DNA of 7,175 bases from Betaproteobacteria bacterium (GCA_028292065.1 JAQGNC010000567.1:1-7175), one strand, 5' to 3'; positions 1 to 5,507 are shown, counted from the stretch's first letter. The notes: generated by a model from the letters alone, not told the origin. Made by a program: numbers and translations.

Positions 1-105
1 CACGCCTCACGCCTCACGCCTCACGCCTCACGCCTCACGCCTCACGCCTCACGCCTCACGCCTCACGCCTCACGCCTCACGCCTCACGCCTCACGCCTCA
101 CGCCT
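1..105. repeat. Heptanucleotide tandem array (CACGCCT)x15
   Basis: Fifteen uninterrupted, perfect copies of CACGCCT run from the first base to position 105, after which the sequence changes to TCCCG and becomes coding on the minus strand. The array touches the window edge, so the true copy number may be larger. Read on the minus strand the unit is AGGCGTG, and its TGA at 98-100 is the stop codon of the EI24-family gene. A 7-bp period puts a TGA in every reading frame within each 21 bp. Perfect identity suggests recent expansion by slippage. I know no function for it. Confidence 0.97.
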
Positions 106-811
106 TCCCGCGCAGCCGCGCAAGCTCCCCGAGACAGAAATGCGTGAACGCGAGCCCCGATACCACCGGCGCGATGAGGTTCACGAACGGGATGAAGTAG
201 AGCAAAGCGAGCAGCAGTCCGAGCGTGTACAGCCGCCATTTCGCACGCTGCACGATCTCGCGATACTCCTCGCGCGTGGCGTGCTCGGACAGCGCGTCGT
301 AGCGGAATAGCCGCTGGTTGAGGTACGCCGAGTTGAGCGCAGGCACCACCGCGACGCCCACGCCGGTGAGCCACAGCGGCAGCGTCACGATCCACAGCAC
401 CGCGAAGACGAGCACTGCGACGGACGCATTGGCGATGCTCCCCACGACCGTGCCGCCGCCGCGCCGGGTGAGACCGGGATAGCGGCGCTCGACCACCGAC
501 ACGATCATCGGCATCGCGATGAGCTCGGTGATGACGACTGCGGTGATGAAGATCGCCGGCAGCAGGAGCGCAATGACGAGGAGCGCGCTCGCGCTGCCGG
601 CGAGCCACGCCGCGCCGTGAGCGACGAGCCACGCGCCGGCCGCCGTCGAGTCGATCGCTGCGCGCAAGCCGCCGCTCCACGCGTCCCAGAAGAACCATCC
701 GAGCAGCGACCACAGCGTGATCGCGCCGAGCATTGGCAGCAACAGGACGCTGAGCACTCGGGGATTCGCGAGGTCGCGTAGCGCGCGCGCGAAAGCGGTG
801 TGTATAGGCAT
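98..811 (-). CDS. EI24 domain-containing multipass membrane protein (CysZ-like superfamily)
   Basis: A 237-residue inner-membrane protein with several hydrophobic stretches, at about residues 19-42, 72-104, 125-150 and 196-226. Between the last two lies a charged loop, ending in a helix rich in Arg/Glu (179-192), and the conserved-looking NSAYLNQRLFRYDAL (160-174). The C-terminal PFVNLIAPVVSGLAFTH (208-224) resembles the EI24 signature. That superfamily includes CysZ, a sulfate-uptake protein, but betaproteobacterial members like this one are uncharacterised and no cys genes are nearby, so sulfate transport is not assigned. I chose the ATG at 809-811 because the next upstream in-frame start (892) would run antisense into pgi and add 27 non-membrane residues. 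No clear Shine-Dalgarno precedes it, and a GTCGCC/GGCGAC inverted repeat (818-823/833-838) lies just upstream. The final Ala codon and the stop come from the heptamer repeat. Divergent from pgi with a 64-bp gap. Confidence 0.85.
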   Translation of the reverse strand: MPIHTAFARALRDLANPRVLSVLLLPMLGAITLWSLLGWFFWDAWSGGLRAAIDSTAAGAWLVAHGAAWLAGSASALLVIALLLPAIFITAVVITELIAMPMIVSVVERRYPGLTRRGGGTVVGSIANASVAVLVFAVLWIVTLPLWLTGVGVAVVPALNSAYLNQRLFRYDALSEHATREEYREIVQRAKWRLYTLGLLLALLYFIPFVNLIAPVVSGLAFTHFCLGELARLRGKA

Positions 812-862
812 GGTTGGGTCGCCGGGATGCCGGGCGACGGCCCGTGGTTCGAGGCCTTCGAG

Positions 863-870
863 TATACAAT
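863..870 (+). promoter_or_regulatory. -10-like box (TATACAAT) directly upstream of pgi
   Basis: TATACAAT at 863-870 contains TACAAT (865-870), a five-of-six match to the sigma-70 -10 consensus. It lies only five bases before the pgi ATG (876), which would place transcription initiation at or beside the start codon. I see no convincing -35 element 15-18 bp upstream (the region reads CCGTGGTTC). The match could be fortuitous. Confidence 0.35.
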
Positions 871-875
871 TCAGT

Positions 876-2501
876 ATGTCTTCTACGCTCACTTCCCTCC
901 CTGCGTGGCAGGCGCTCGCGGATCATCAGCGCACCACGCGCTTCGATCTGCGCGAGCTTTTCGCCGCGAACCCGCAGCGCTTCGAGCGGCACACGATCTC
1001 GCAAGGCGAGCTCCTGCTCGATTACTCGAAGCATTACGTCACAGCTGAGACGATGCGCCTGCTCGCGGCGCTCGCAGAGGCGCGCGACCTGCGCGGCTGG
1101 ACCCGGCGCCTCATGTCCGGCGAGCGCGTCAACGTCACCGAAGACCGCCCCGCCCTGCACACTGCATTGCGCGCGAACCGACCGGTCATGCTCGACGCCC
1201 GCGACGTGACGCAGGATGTGGTGCGAGTGCGCGCGCAGATGCGGCGTTTCTCCGATGCGCTGCGCAGCGGCGCGCTCAAAGGCGCGACCGGCCGCGCGTT
1301 CACCGACGTGATCAACATCGGCATCGGCGGTTCCGACCTGGGACCTGCGCTCGCGGTCGAAGCGCTGGCGCCTTACGCCGGCCCGCTTCGCGTGCACTTC
1401 ATGTCCAACGTCGACGGGGCTCACGTCGAAGCGGTGATCAAAGGGCTAGACCCCGAGACGACGCTCGCGATCGTCGCGTCCAAGACGTTCTCGACGCAGG
1501 AGACCCTGACCAACGCCAACACAGTTCGTGCGTGGCTTGCAAATGCGGTGGGCGAGCGCAGCGGCGAGCACTTCGCCGCGGTCACGGCGAACGTCAAAGC
1601 CGCGCACGGTTTCGGCATCGATGATTCGCGTATCTTCGAATTCTGGGATTGGGTCGGCGGACGGTATTCGCTGTGGTCGGCGGTCGGCCTGCCGATCGCC
1701 GTCGCGGTCGGCATGGATGCGTTCGAAGCGATGTGCGAAGGCGCGCGCGGCATGGACGAGCATTTCGCCTCCGCGCCTTTCGAGCGCAACATGCCGGTCG
1801 TCATGGCGCTGCTCGGCGTGTGGTACGGGGATTTTTTCGGCAGGGGCGCACACGCGGTGCTGCCGTACGACATGCGCCTGAAGCGCTTTCCCGATTATCT
1901 GCAGCAGCTCGAGATGGAAAGCAACGGCAAGCGGGTCACTCGTGAAGGCGAGCCGGTCGATTACGACACGTGTCCCGTCGTGTGGGGCGCGCCCGGCACC
2001 AACGGGCAGCACGCGTTCTACCAGATGCTGCACCAGGGGACGCAGATCGTGCCCGCGGACTTCATCGTCTGCTGCAAGCCGCATCACGCCTTGCCGCAGC
2101 ACCACGCGATCATGCTCGCGAACTGCTTCGCCCAGACCGAAGCGCTGATGCGCGGCAAGACGCCCGAGGAAGCGCGCGCCGAGATGACTGCGCAGGGGCT
2201 GCCTTCCGCTGAAGTCGAGCGCCTGCTGCCGCACAAGGTTTTTCCCGGCAATCGCCCGACGAGCACGCTCGTGCTCGACGCGCTGACCCCTCGTGCACTC
2301 GGCGCGCTGATCGCGCTCTACGAACACAAAGTGTTCGCGCAAAGCGTGATCTGGGGCGTGAACGCTTTCGACCAGTGGGGCGTGGAGCTGGGGAAGAAGC
2401 TCGCGGACCGTATACTGCCCGAACTCGCCGGTGCCTCACCTGTGACGAGCCACGACAGCTCGACGAACGGATTGATCGATTACACCGGCGGTAAACGCTA
2501 G
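876..2501 (+). CDS. pgi: Glucose-6-phosphate isomerase
   Basis: Interconverts glucose-6-phosphate and fructose-6-phosphate in the cytoplasm (glycolysis, gluconeogenesis, pentose-phosphate recycling). The 541-residue length is typical of the long bacterial form. Both family signatures are present: DWVGGRYSLWSAVG (258-271) and GVNAFDQWGVELGK (494-507). Sugar-phosphate-binding elements GGSDLGP (151-157) and SKT (202-204) are visible. Expected catalytic residues are Glu348 in MESNGK, His379 in GTNGQHAF and Lys507, assigned by alignment from memory to the rabbit enzyme. The frame stays open upstream to a GTG at 717, but that extension is antisense to the EI24 gene. The ATG at 876 is followed at once by SLPAWQALADH, which looks like the usual N-terminus. 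There is no recognisable ribosome-binding site before 876, and a -10-like box lies five bases upstream, so a leaderless mRNA is possible. The first repeat copy begins nine bases after the TAG stop. Confidence 0.98.
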   Translation: MSSTLTSLPAWQALADHQRTTRFDLRELFAANPQRFERHTISQGELLLDYSKHYVTAETMRLLAALAEARDLRGWTRRLMSGERVNVTEDRPALHTALRANRPVMLDARDVTQDVVRVRAQMRRFSDALRSGALKGATGRAFTDVINIGIGGSDLGPALAVEALAPYAGPLRVHFMSNVDGAHVEAVIKGLDPETTLAIVASKTFSTQETLTNANTVRAWLANAVGERSGEHFAAVTANVKAAHGFGIDDSRIFEFWDWVGGRYSLWSAVGLPIAVAVGMDAFEAMCEGARGMDEHFASAPFERNMPVVMALLGVWYGDFFGRGAHAVLPYDMRLKRFPDYLQQLEMESNGKRVTREGEPVDYDTCPVVWGAPGTNGQHAFYQMLHQGTQIVPADFIVCCKPHHALPQHHAIMLANCFAQTEALMRGKTPEEARAEMTAQGLPSAEVERLLPHKVFPGNRPTSTLVLDALTPRALGALIALYEHKVFAQSVIWGVNAFDQWGVELGKKLADRILPELAGASPVTSHDSSTNGLIDYTGGKR

Positions 2502-2510
2502 CGCCGGCTG

Positions 2511-2737
2511 CCCCTCACCCCTGTGGGGCGAGGGGAGATTCGAGACGCACGCAGGAACGGGTGCGTAAACTTGCGCTTCCCCTCACCCCCGACCCCTCTC
2601 CCCTGTGGGGCGAGGGGAGATTCGAGACGCACGCAAGAACGGGTGCGTAAACTTGCGCTACCCCTCACCCCCGACCCCTCTCCCCTGCGGGGCGAGGGGA
2701 GATTCGAGACGCACGCCAGGAACGCGTGCGTAAACTT
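2511..2737. repeat. Three tandem copies of an ~82-bp hairpin-rich intergenic repeat
   Basis: Copies lie at 2511-2578 (68 bp, with a 14-bp internal deletion), 2579-2660 (82 bp) and 2661-2737 (77 bp, with a diverged tail). Each starts CCCCTCACCCC, passes through a GC hairpin of the form CCCC-TGT/TGC-GGGG flanked by CCCCT/AGGGG, then GATTCGAGACGCACGC, and ends with GTGCGTAAACTT. A second inverted repeat is ACGCAC/GTGCGT in copies 1 and 2, and a perfect 8-bp ACGCACGC/GCGTGCGT in copy 3 (2709-2716/2724-2731). The CCCCTCACCCC...CCCCTCTCCCC type is, from memory, a common dispersed palindromic repeat in proteobacterial genomes. It fills almost all of the pgi-to-DUF6494 gap and ends just before the latter's ribosome-binding site. 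Translations across it are low-complexity artefacts. Confidence 0.95.
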
Positions 2738-2742
2738 CAGTT

Positions 2743-2746
2743 GGAG
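2743..2746 (+). promoter_or_regulatory. Ribosome-binding site (GGAG) fixing the start of the DUF6494-type gene
   Basis: GGAG at 2743-2746 is six bases upstream of the ATG at 2753. It supports that start over the in-frame ATG at 2726, which lies inside the third repeat copy and has no comparable signal. It is the clearest Shine-Dalgarno in the window. Confidence 0.75.
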
Positions 2747-2752
2747 AATCAC

Positions 2753-2959
2753 ATGAACGATGAAGCCCTGAACATGAGTATCCGCAAGTTCCTGAAGACC
2801 GTCGGCGTCAACTCGCAGCTCGCGATCGAAAAAGCGGTCAGGAAAGCGCTGGAAGACGGGAAGCTCAAAGGCAGCGAGACGATGCCTGCGCAAATGACCT
2901 TGACCGTCGGCACGCTCGACCTGAACGTGAAGTTCGACGGCGAGCTCAGGCTCGATTAA
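2753..2959 (+). CDS. DUF6494 family small protein, function unknown
   Basis: A 68-residue acidic/basic mixed protein without signal peptide or membrane segment, so probably cytoplasmic. The N-terminal half, with MSIRKFLKTVGVNSQ (residues 8-22) followed by AIEKAVRKALEDGKLKG, reads as two helices. The second half, MTLTVGTLDLNVKFDGELRLD, alternates hydrophobic and polar residues like a small beta sheet. This pattern matches my memory of DUF6494, a short conserved proteobacterial family with no known role. The start at 2753 is set by a GGAG six bases upstream; an in-frame ATG at 2726 falls inside the repeat and is not favoured. The gene stands alone between the triple repeat upstream and the GGGGTCTGACCCC cluster downstream, convergent with the aspartic-protease gene. 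Its promoter would have to lie in the repeats or in the end of pgi. Coding status is well supported by the ribosome-binding site and family resemblance; the function is not inferable here. Confidence 0.85.
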   Translation: MNDEALNMSIRKFLKTVGVNSQLAIEKAVRKALEDGKLKGSETMPAQMTLTVGTLDLNVKFDGELRLD

Positions 2960-2968
2960 CCCGGGTTC

Positions 2969-3045
2969 AAACCGGGGTCTGACCCAAAAAGCCAAACCGG
3001 GGTCTGACCCCAAAAAGCCGGGGTCAGACCCCAGGGACAGATCCC
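2969..3045. repeat. GGGGTCTGACCCC palindrome cluster
   Basis: Two direct copies of AAACCGGGGTCTGACCC(C) plus AAAAAGCC lie at 2969-2993 and 2994-3019. They are followed by the same 13-mer in inverted orientation, GGGGTCAGACCCC, at 3020-3032, and a degenerate relative, GGGACAGATCCC, at 3034-3045. Each 13-mer is itself an imperfect palindrome. Similar motifs are, as I recall, scattered through many proteobacterial genomes, sometimes near REP-associated tyrosine transposase genes, but no transposase is visible here. The cluster fills most of the 102-bp convergent gap. Confidence 0.9.
2999..3032. terminator. Perfect 13-bp stem-loop between convergent genes, possible bidirectional terminator
   Basis: GGGGTCTGACCCC (2999-3011) and GGGGTCAGACCCC (3020-3032) are exact reverse complements separated by the 8-base loop AAAAAGCC, giving a very stable hairpin on either strand. 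It sits 40 bases after the DUF6494-type stop (plus) and 30 bases after the aspartic-protease stop (minus), where a shared terminator is expected. No T-run follows immediately on either strand; the nearest on the plus strand is TTTT at 3048-3051. It is therefore not a canonical intrinsic terminator, and the role is inferred from position. Confidence 0.4.
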
Positions 3046-3061
3046 GGTTTTGGTCAGCGGC

Positions 3062-3598
3062 TTACTTCGACCTCGCCGCCTTCTTCAACGGCTTCAGGAT
3101 CAGCTCGTCGCCGCGCTGCGTGATCTCGAGTTGGCGCAGGAAATTCATCCCGAGCAGCACGGTGCCGGGGTCCAGGCCGTCAGCGATGATCGCGGATGCG
3201 TCGTTCAACCGCAGCGTCGCAAGCTCGACGCTCTCGAGCCGCGTCATGTAACCGCGCGAAGGTCCGGCCGCGGTCATGAGCTGTATCGGCAGGCCGCGTT
3301 TCAAGCCGAGGCTTTCCGCGAGCTGCCGCGGCACTGCGATCTGCGAGGCGCCGGTGTCGACGAGGAACTGCACCGGCTGGCCGTTGATCTGGCCGCCCGC
3401 GGTGAAGTGGCCCGCGCGGTCGCGCTTCAGGACGATCTCGCCCGCGCCGGTGACCTGCGGGACGCGGTTGGGGTTGAGCTCGCCTTCGGTGTAGCCGTAG
3501 AAGAGCCACCCGACGCCCGCCATGAGCGCGAGCCACACCACGGTGTGCCGGAGAGTGCCGCCTCGCGCGCGGCGACGATGACCGTGTCTGCCGCGCAA
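3062..3598 (-). CDS. Membrane-anchored retropepsin-like aspartic protease (clan AA, TIGR02281 type)
   Basis: A 178-residue protein. A very basic N-terminus (residues 2-18, rich in Arg/His) is followed by one hydrophobic segment (about 19-36) and a protease domain, so it is probably anchored with the domain in the periplasm. The active-site motif is FLVDTGASQIAVP (78-90), with catalytic Asp81. The later hydrophobic-hydrophobic-Gly motif is VLLGMNFL (147-154), usual for single-domain retropepsins, which dimerise to build the active site. Caulobacter PerP and the Rickettsia APRc protease are related types; the substrate here is unknown. The best start is a TTG at 3596-3598, 11 bases after the orn stop, with AAGAG eight bases upstream. 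No ATG exists upstream in frame, and the next one (residue 26) would cut into the membrane segment. GTG codons at residues 20-21 are weaker alternatives. Likely co-transcribed with orn. Confidence 0.88.
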   Translation of the reverse strand: MRGRHGHRRRARGGTLRHTVVWLALMAGVGWLFYGYTEGELNPNRVPQVTGAGEIVLKRDRAGHFTAGGQINGQPVQFLVDTGASQIAVPRQLAESLGLKRGLPIQLMTAAGPSRGYMTRLESVELATLRLNDASAIIADGLDPGTVLLGMNFLRQLEITQRGDELILKPLKKAARSK

Positions 3599-3609
3599 CG
3601 ACAGGCTCT

Positions 3610-4158
3610 TCAGATTTTCAGGAAATGCTCGCGGTAATACCGCAGCTCATCGATCGACTCGTGGATGTCCGCGAGCGCTTCGTGCTTGCCGTGCTTGGCG
3701 AAGCCGGTCAGGGACGGCTTCCAGCGGCGCCACAGCTCTTTCAGCGTGCTCACATCGAGGTTGCGGTACAGAAAGTATTCTTCGAGCCGCGGCATGTAGC
3801 GCGAGAGAAAGCGCCGGTCCTGGTGCACCGAGTTGCCGCACATCGGCGATTTACCTTGAGGCACGTACTCGGAAATGAACGCGACCATCTGCTCTTCCAC
3901 ATCTGCATCGGTCAGCGTCGACGCCTTCACCCGCTCGATCAGGCCCGACTTGCCGTGGGTCGAGCGGTTCCAGTCGTCCATGCGCTCGAGCACGTCGTCG
4001 GACTGATGCACCACCAGCACCGGCGCCTCGGCGACGGTATTCAGTTCGGGCGTGCTGTCGGTGATCACGATCGCGACTTCGAGGACGCGATCGGTCTCGG
4101 GATCGAGGCCGCTCATCTCCATGTCGATCCAGATGAGGTTGAGGGGGTCTTGTGCCAT
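3610..4158 (-). CDS. orn: Oligoribonuclease, DEDDh 3'-5' exoribonuclease
   Basis: Degrades 2-5 nt RNA fragments to mononucleotides, including pGpG from cyclic-di-GMP turnover; cytoplasmic and homodimeric in known members. The 182-residue length is the family norm. The DEDDh catalytic set is complete: Asp12 and Glu14 in LIWIDMEMSGLD, Asp114 in CGNSVHQDRRF, His159 and Asp164 in KHEALADIHES. RNLDVSTLKEL (132-142) is also typical of Orn. The ATG at 4158 is preceded by GCGGAA about eight bases upstream, and the N-terminus MAQDPLNLIWID needs no extension. The gene is divergent from the M48 protease gene, with 53 bp between them, and is followed after 11 bp by the aspartic-protease gene, which suggests a two-gene unit. 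Nothing in the sequence looks damaged or transferred. Confidence 0.98.
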   Translation of the reverse strand: MAQDPLNLIWIDMEMSGLDPETDRVLEVAIVITDSTPELNTVAEAPVLVVHQSDDVLERMDDWNRSTHGKSGLIERVKASTLTDADVEEQMVAFISEYVPQGKSPMCGNSVHQDRRFLSRYMPRLEEYFLYRNLDVSTLKELWRRWKPSLTGFAKHGKHEALADIHESIDELRYYREHFLKI

Positions 4159-4175
4159 AATGAGTTCCGCTTTTT

Positions 4176-4199
4176 GGCCGCCTGTGTTCGACGGCGGCC
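4176..4199. other. Inverted repeat GGCCGCC/GGCGGCC in the orn-M48 divergent gap
   Basis: A perfect 7-bp inverted repeat (4176-4182 and 4193-4199, 10-base loop) occupies much of the 53-bp gap between the two divergent starts. Its position would suit an operator or a 5'-UTR stem for either gene. I see no clear -10/-35 pair here, and in GC-rich DNA a 7-bp repeat can arise by chance. Confidence 0.35.
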
Positions 4200-4211
4200 G
4201 ACTTCGGCAGC

Positions 4212-5507
4212 ATGCTTTTTGCAGCCTTCGATTGTGTCACAGTTCAGGCGTTTCCATTCGTGACGACGTTCGGCATCACCTTCCTTGTCGTGCTCCTGCT
4301 CGCCACCGCTTTGCGTCTGTGGCTCGGCGCCCGGCACATCGCTTACGTGCAGGCCCATCGCTCGGCGGTGCCGCCGCAATTCTCCAGCGAAGTGAGTCTC
4401 GACGCGCATCAGCGCGCCGCCGATTACACCGCCGCCAAGACTCGCCTCGCGCTCGTATCGATCGGCGTCGATACCGCGCTCGTGCTGTGGCTGACATTCG
4501 GCGGCGGCGTGCAGCTCATATACGACGCGGCCTCGCGCGCTTTCGACGGCGAGATCGGCCGCGGGCTCGCGCTGATCGCGATCCTGTCGGTCTTCACCAC
4601 GATCGTCGAGCTGCCTCTCGGCCTCTACCGCACGTTCCGGCTCGAGGAGCGCTTCGGCTTCAACAAGATGACCCCCGCGCTCTACTGGATCGATTTCGCG
4701 AAGAACGCCGCGCTCGCCGCCGCATTCGGCCTGCCGCTCGCCGCGTGCGTGCTGTGGCTCATGCAGGCCTCGGGCGAGTACTGGTGGCTTTACGCATGGG
4801 GCGTGTGGGTCGTCTTCAACCTCTTCATGCTCGCGGCCTACCCGATGTGGATCGCGCCGCTCTTCAACCGTTTCTCGCCGATGCAGGATCCGGACCTGAA
4901 GGAGCGCGTCGAGAAGCTGCTCGCGCGCTGCGGCTTCAAGGTCAAAGGGTTGATGGTGATGGACGGCTCGAAGCGCAGCAGCCACGGCAACGCCTACTTC
5001 ACCGGCTTCGGCAAATCCAAGCGCATCATCTTCTTCGACACCCTGCTCGCGCGGCTCTCGCCTTCCGAAGTCGAAGCGGTGCTCGCGCACGAGCTCGGGC
5101 ATTTCCGCCTGCGCCACGTCATGAAGCGCATCGTGTGGATCTTCCTCGGCAGCCTCGCCTTCCTGTGGCTCCTCGACTTCGCGATGCACCAGGAGTGGTT
5201 CTACGCCGGCCTCAACGTCGAAGCGCGATCGACGGCGGTCGCGATGGTGCTGTTCTTCCTGGTGCTGCCGAGCTTCACCTTCCTGCTGCAGCCGCTCCTG
5301 TCGAGCTACTCGCGCAAGCACGAGTTCGAAGCCGACCATTACGCGGCGCAGAACGCCTCCGCAGGCGATCTCGCCTCGGCGCTCGTCAAGCTCTACAAGG
5401 ACAACGCGTCCACGCTGACGCCTGACCCGGTGCATTCGGCTTTCTACGACTCGCACCCGCCTGCGCTCGCGCGGATTTCGCGGCTGCAGCAGGCGCGAGG
5501 AACGTGA
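4212..5507 (+). CDS. M48 family membrane metalloprotease (Ste24/CAAX protease 1-like)
   Basis: A 431-residue zinc endopeptidase of the Ste24-like M48A type, in the inner membrane. The zinc motif HELGH is at 293-297 (catalytic Glu294), and EFEADHYA (371-378) carries the third ligand and the conserved Asp. YDSHPPALARI (412-422) is the usual C-terminal motif. Hydrophobic segments lie around residues 17-38, 80-100, 118-138, 162-184, 190-215, 305-325 and 340-362, matching the multi-helix chamber of Ste24. Bacteria lack CAAX prenylation, so members are thought to act in membrane-protein quality control; the substrate is unknown. The start is uncertain. The ATG at 4212 has no ribosome-binding site and adds 16 unusual residues. 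The in-frame GTG at 4260 begins MTTFGITFLVVLLL, which looks more like the family N-terminus, although its upstream AGG is distant. The stop overlaps the next gene's GTG. Confidence 0.94.
   Translation: MLFAAFDCVTVQAFPFVTTFGITFLVVLLLATALRLWLGARHIAYVQAHRSAVPPQFSSEVSLDAHQRAADYTAAKTRLALVSIGVDTALVLWLTFGGGVQLIYDAASRAFDGEIGRGLALIAILSVFTTIVELPLGLYRTFRLEERFGFNKMTPALYWIDFAKNAALAAAFGLPLAACVLWLMQASGEYWWLYAWGVWVVFNLFMLAAYPMWIAPLFNRFSPMQDPDLKERVEKLLARCGFKVKGLMVMDGSKRSSHGNAYFTGFGKSKRIIFFDTLLARLSPSEVEAVLAHELGHFRLRHVMKRIVWIFLGSLAFLWLLDFAMHQEWFYAGLNVEARSTAVAMVLFFLVLPSFTFLLQPLLSSYSRKHEFEADHYAAQNASAGDLASALVKLYKDNASTLTPDPVHSAFYDSHPPALARISRLQQARGT
5497..5500 (+). promoter_or_regulatory. Shine-Dalgarno GAGG before the pterin dehydratase
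   Basis: GAGG at 5497-5500, inside the end of the M48 gene, is only 3 bases from the GTG at 5504 and 12 from the in-frame GTG at 5513. Neither spacing is ideal, so the site supports translational coupling without settling which GTG is used. Confidence 0.5.

Noticed and set aside
717..875. N-terminal extension of pgi from an upstream GTG
   Set aside because: The 53 extra residues are Arg/Ser-rich, antisense to the EI24 gene's coding region, and outside the isomerase fold. The ATG at 876 gives the usual length.
84..1424. Minus-strand 446-codon open frame
   Set aside because: It is an Arg/Ala-rich shadow spanning the EI24 gene in another frame and antisense to pgi. No motif is recognisable; it results from GC-rich third positions.
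2960..2976. CCCGG/CCGGG mini-hairpin (2960-2964/2972-2976) directly after the DUF6494-type stop as terminator
   Set aside because: The stem is only 5 bp with no T-run, and it is part of the repeat cluster. The 13-bp stem at 2999-3032 is a better candidate.
2498..3013. Minus-strand 171-codon frame and a plus-strand 77-codon frame (2523-2756) across the triple repeat
   Set aside because: Both are low-complexity translations of the CCCCTCACCCC repeat (SPRRGEG/PLAPQGRG-like). The minus frame also runs antisense over the DUF6494-type gene, which has a good ribosome-binding site and family resemblance.
3050..4263. Plus-strand frames of 195 and 212 codons opposite the protease and orn
   Set aside because: They are antisense to genes with complete catalytic motifs and have no recognisable domains or ribosome-binding sites.
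4052..5425. Plus-strand 457-codon frame overlapping the M48 gene
   Set aside because: It is an Arg-rich out-of-frame translation of the M48 gene that also overlaps orn antisense, with no motifs.
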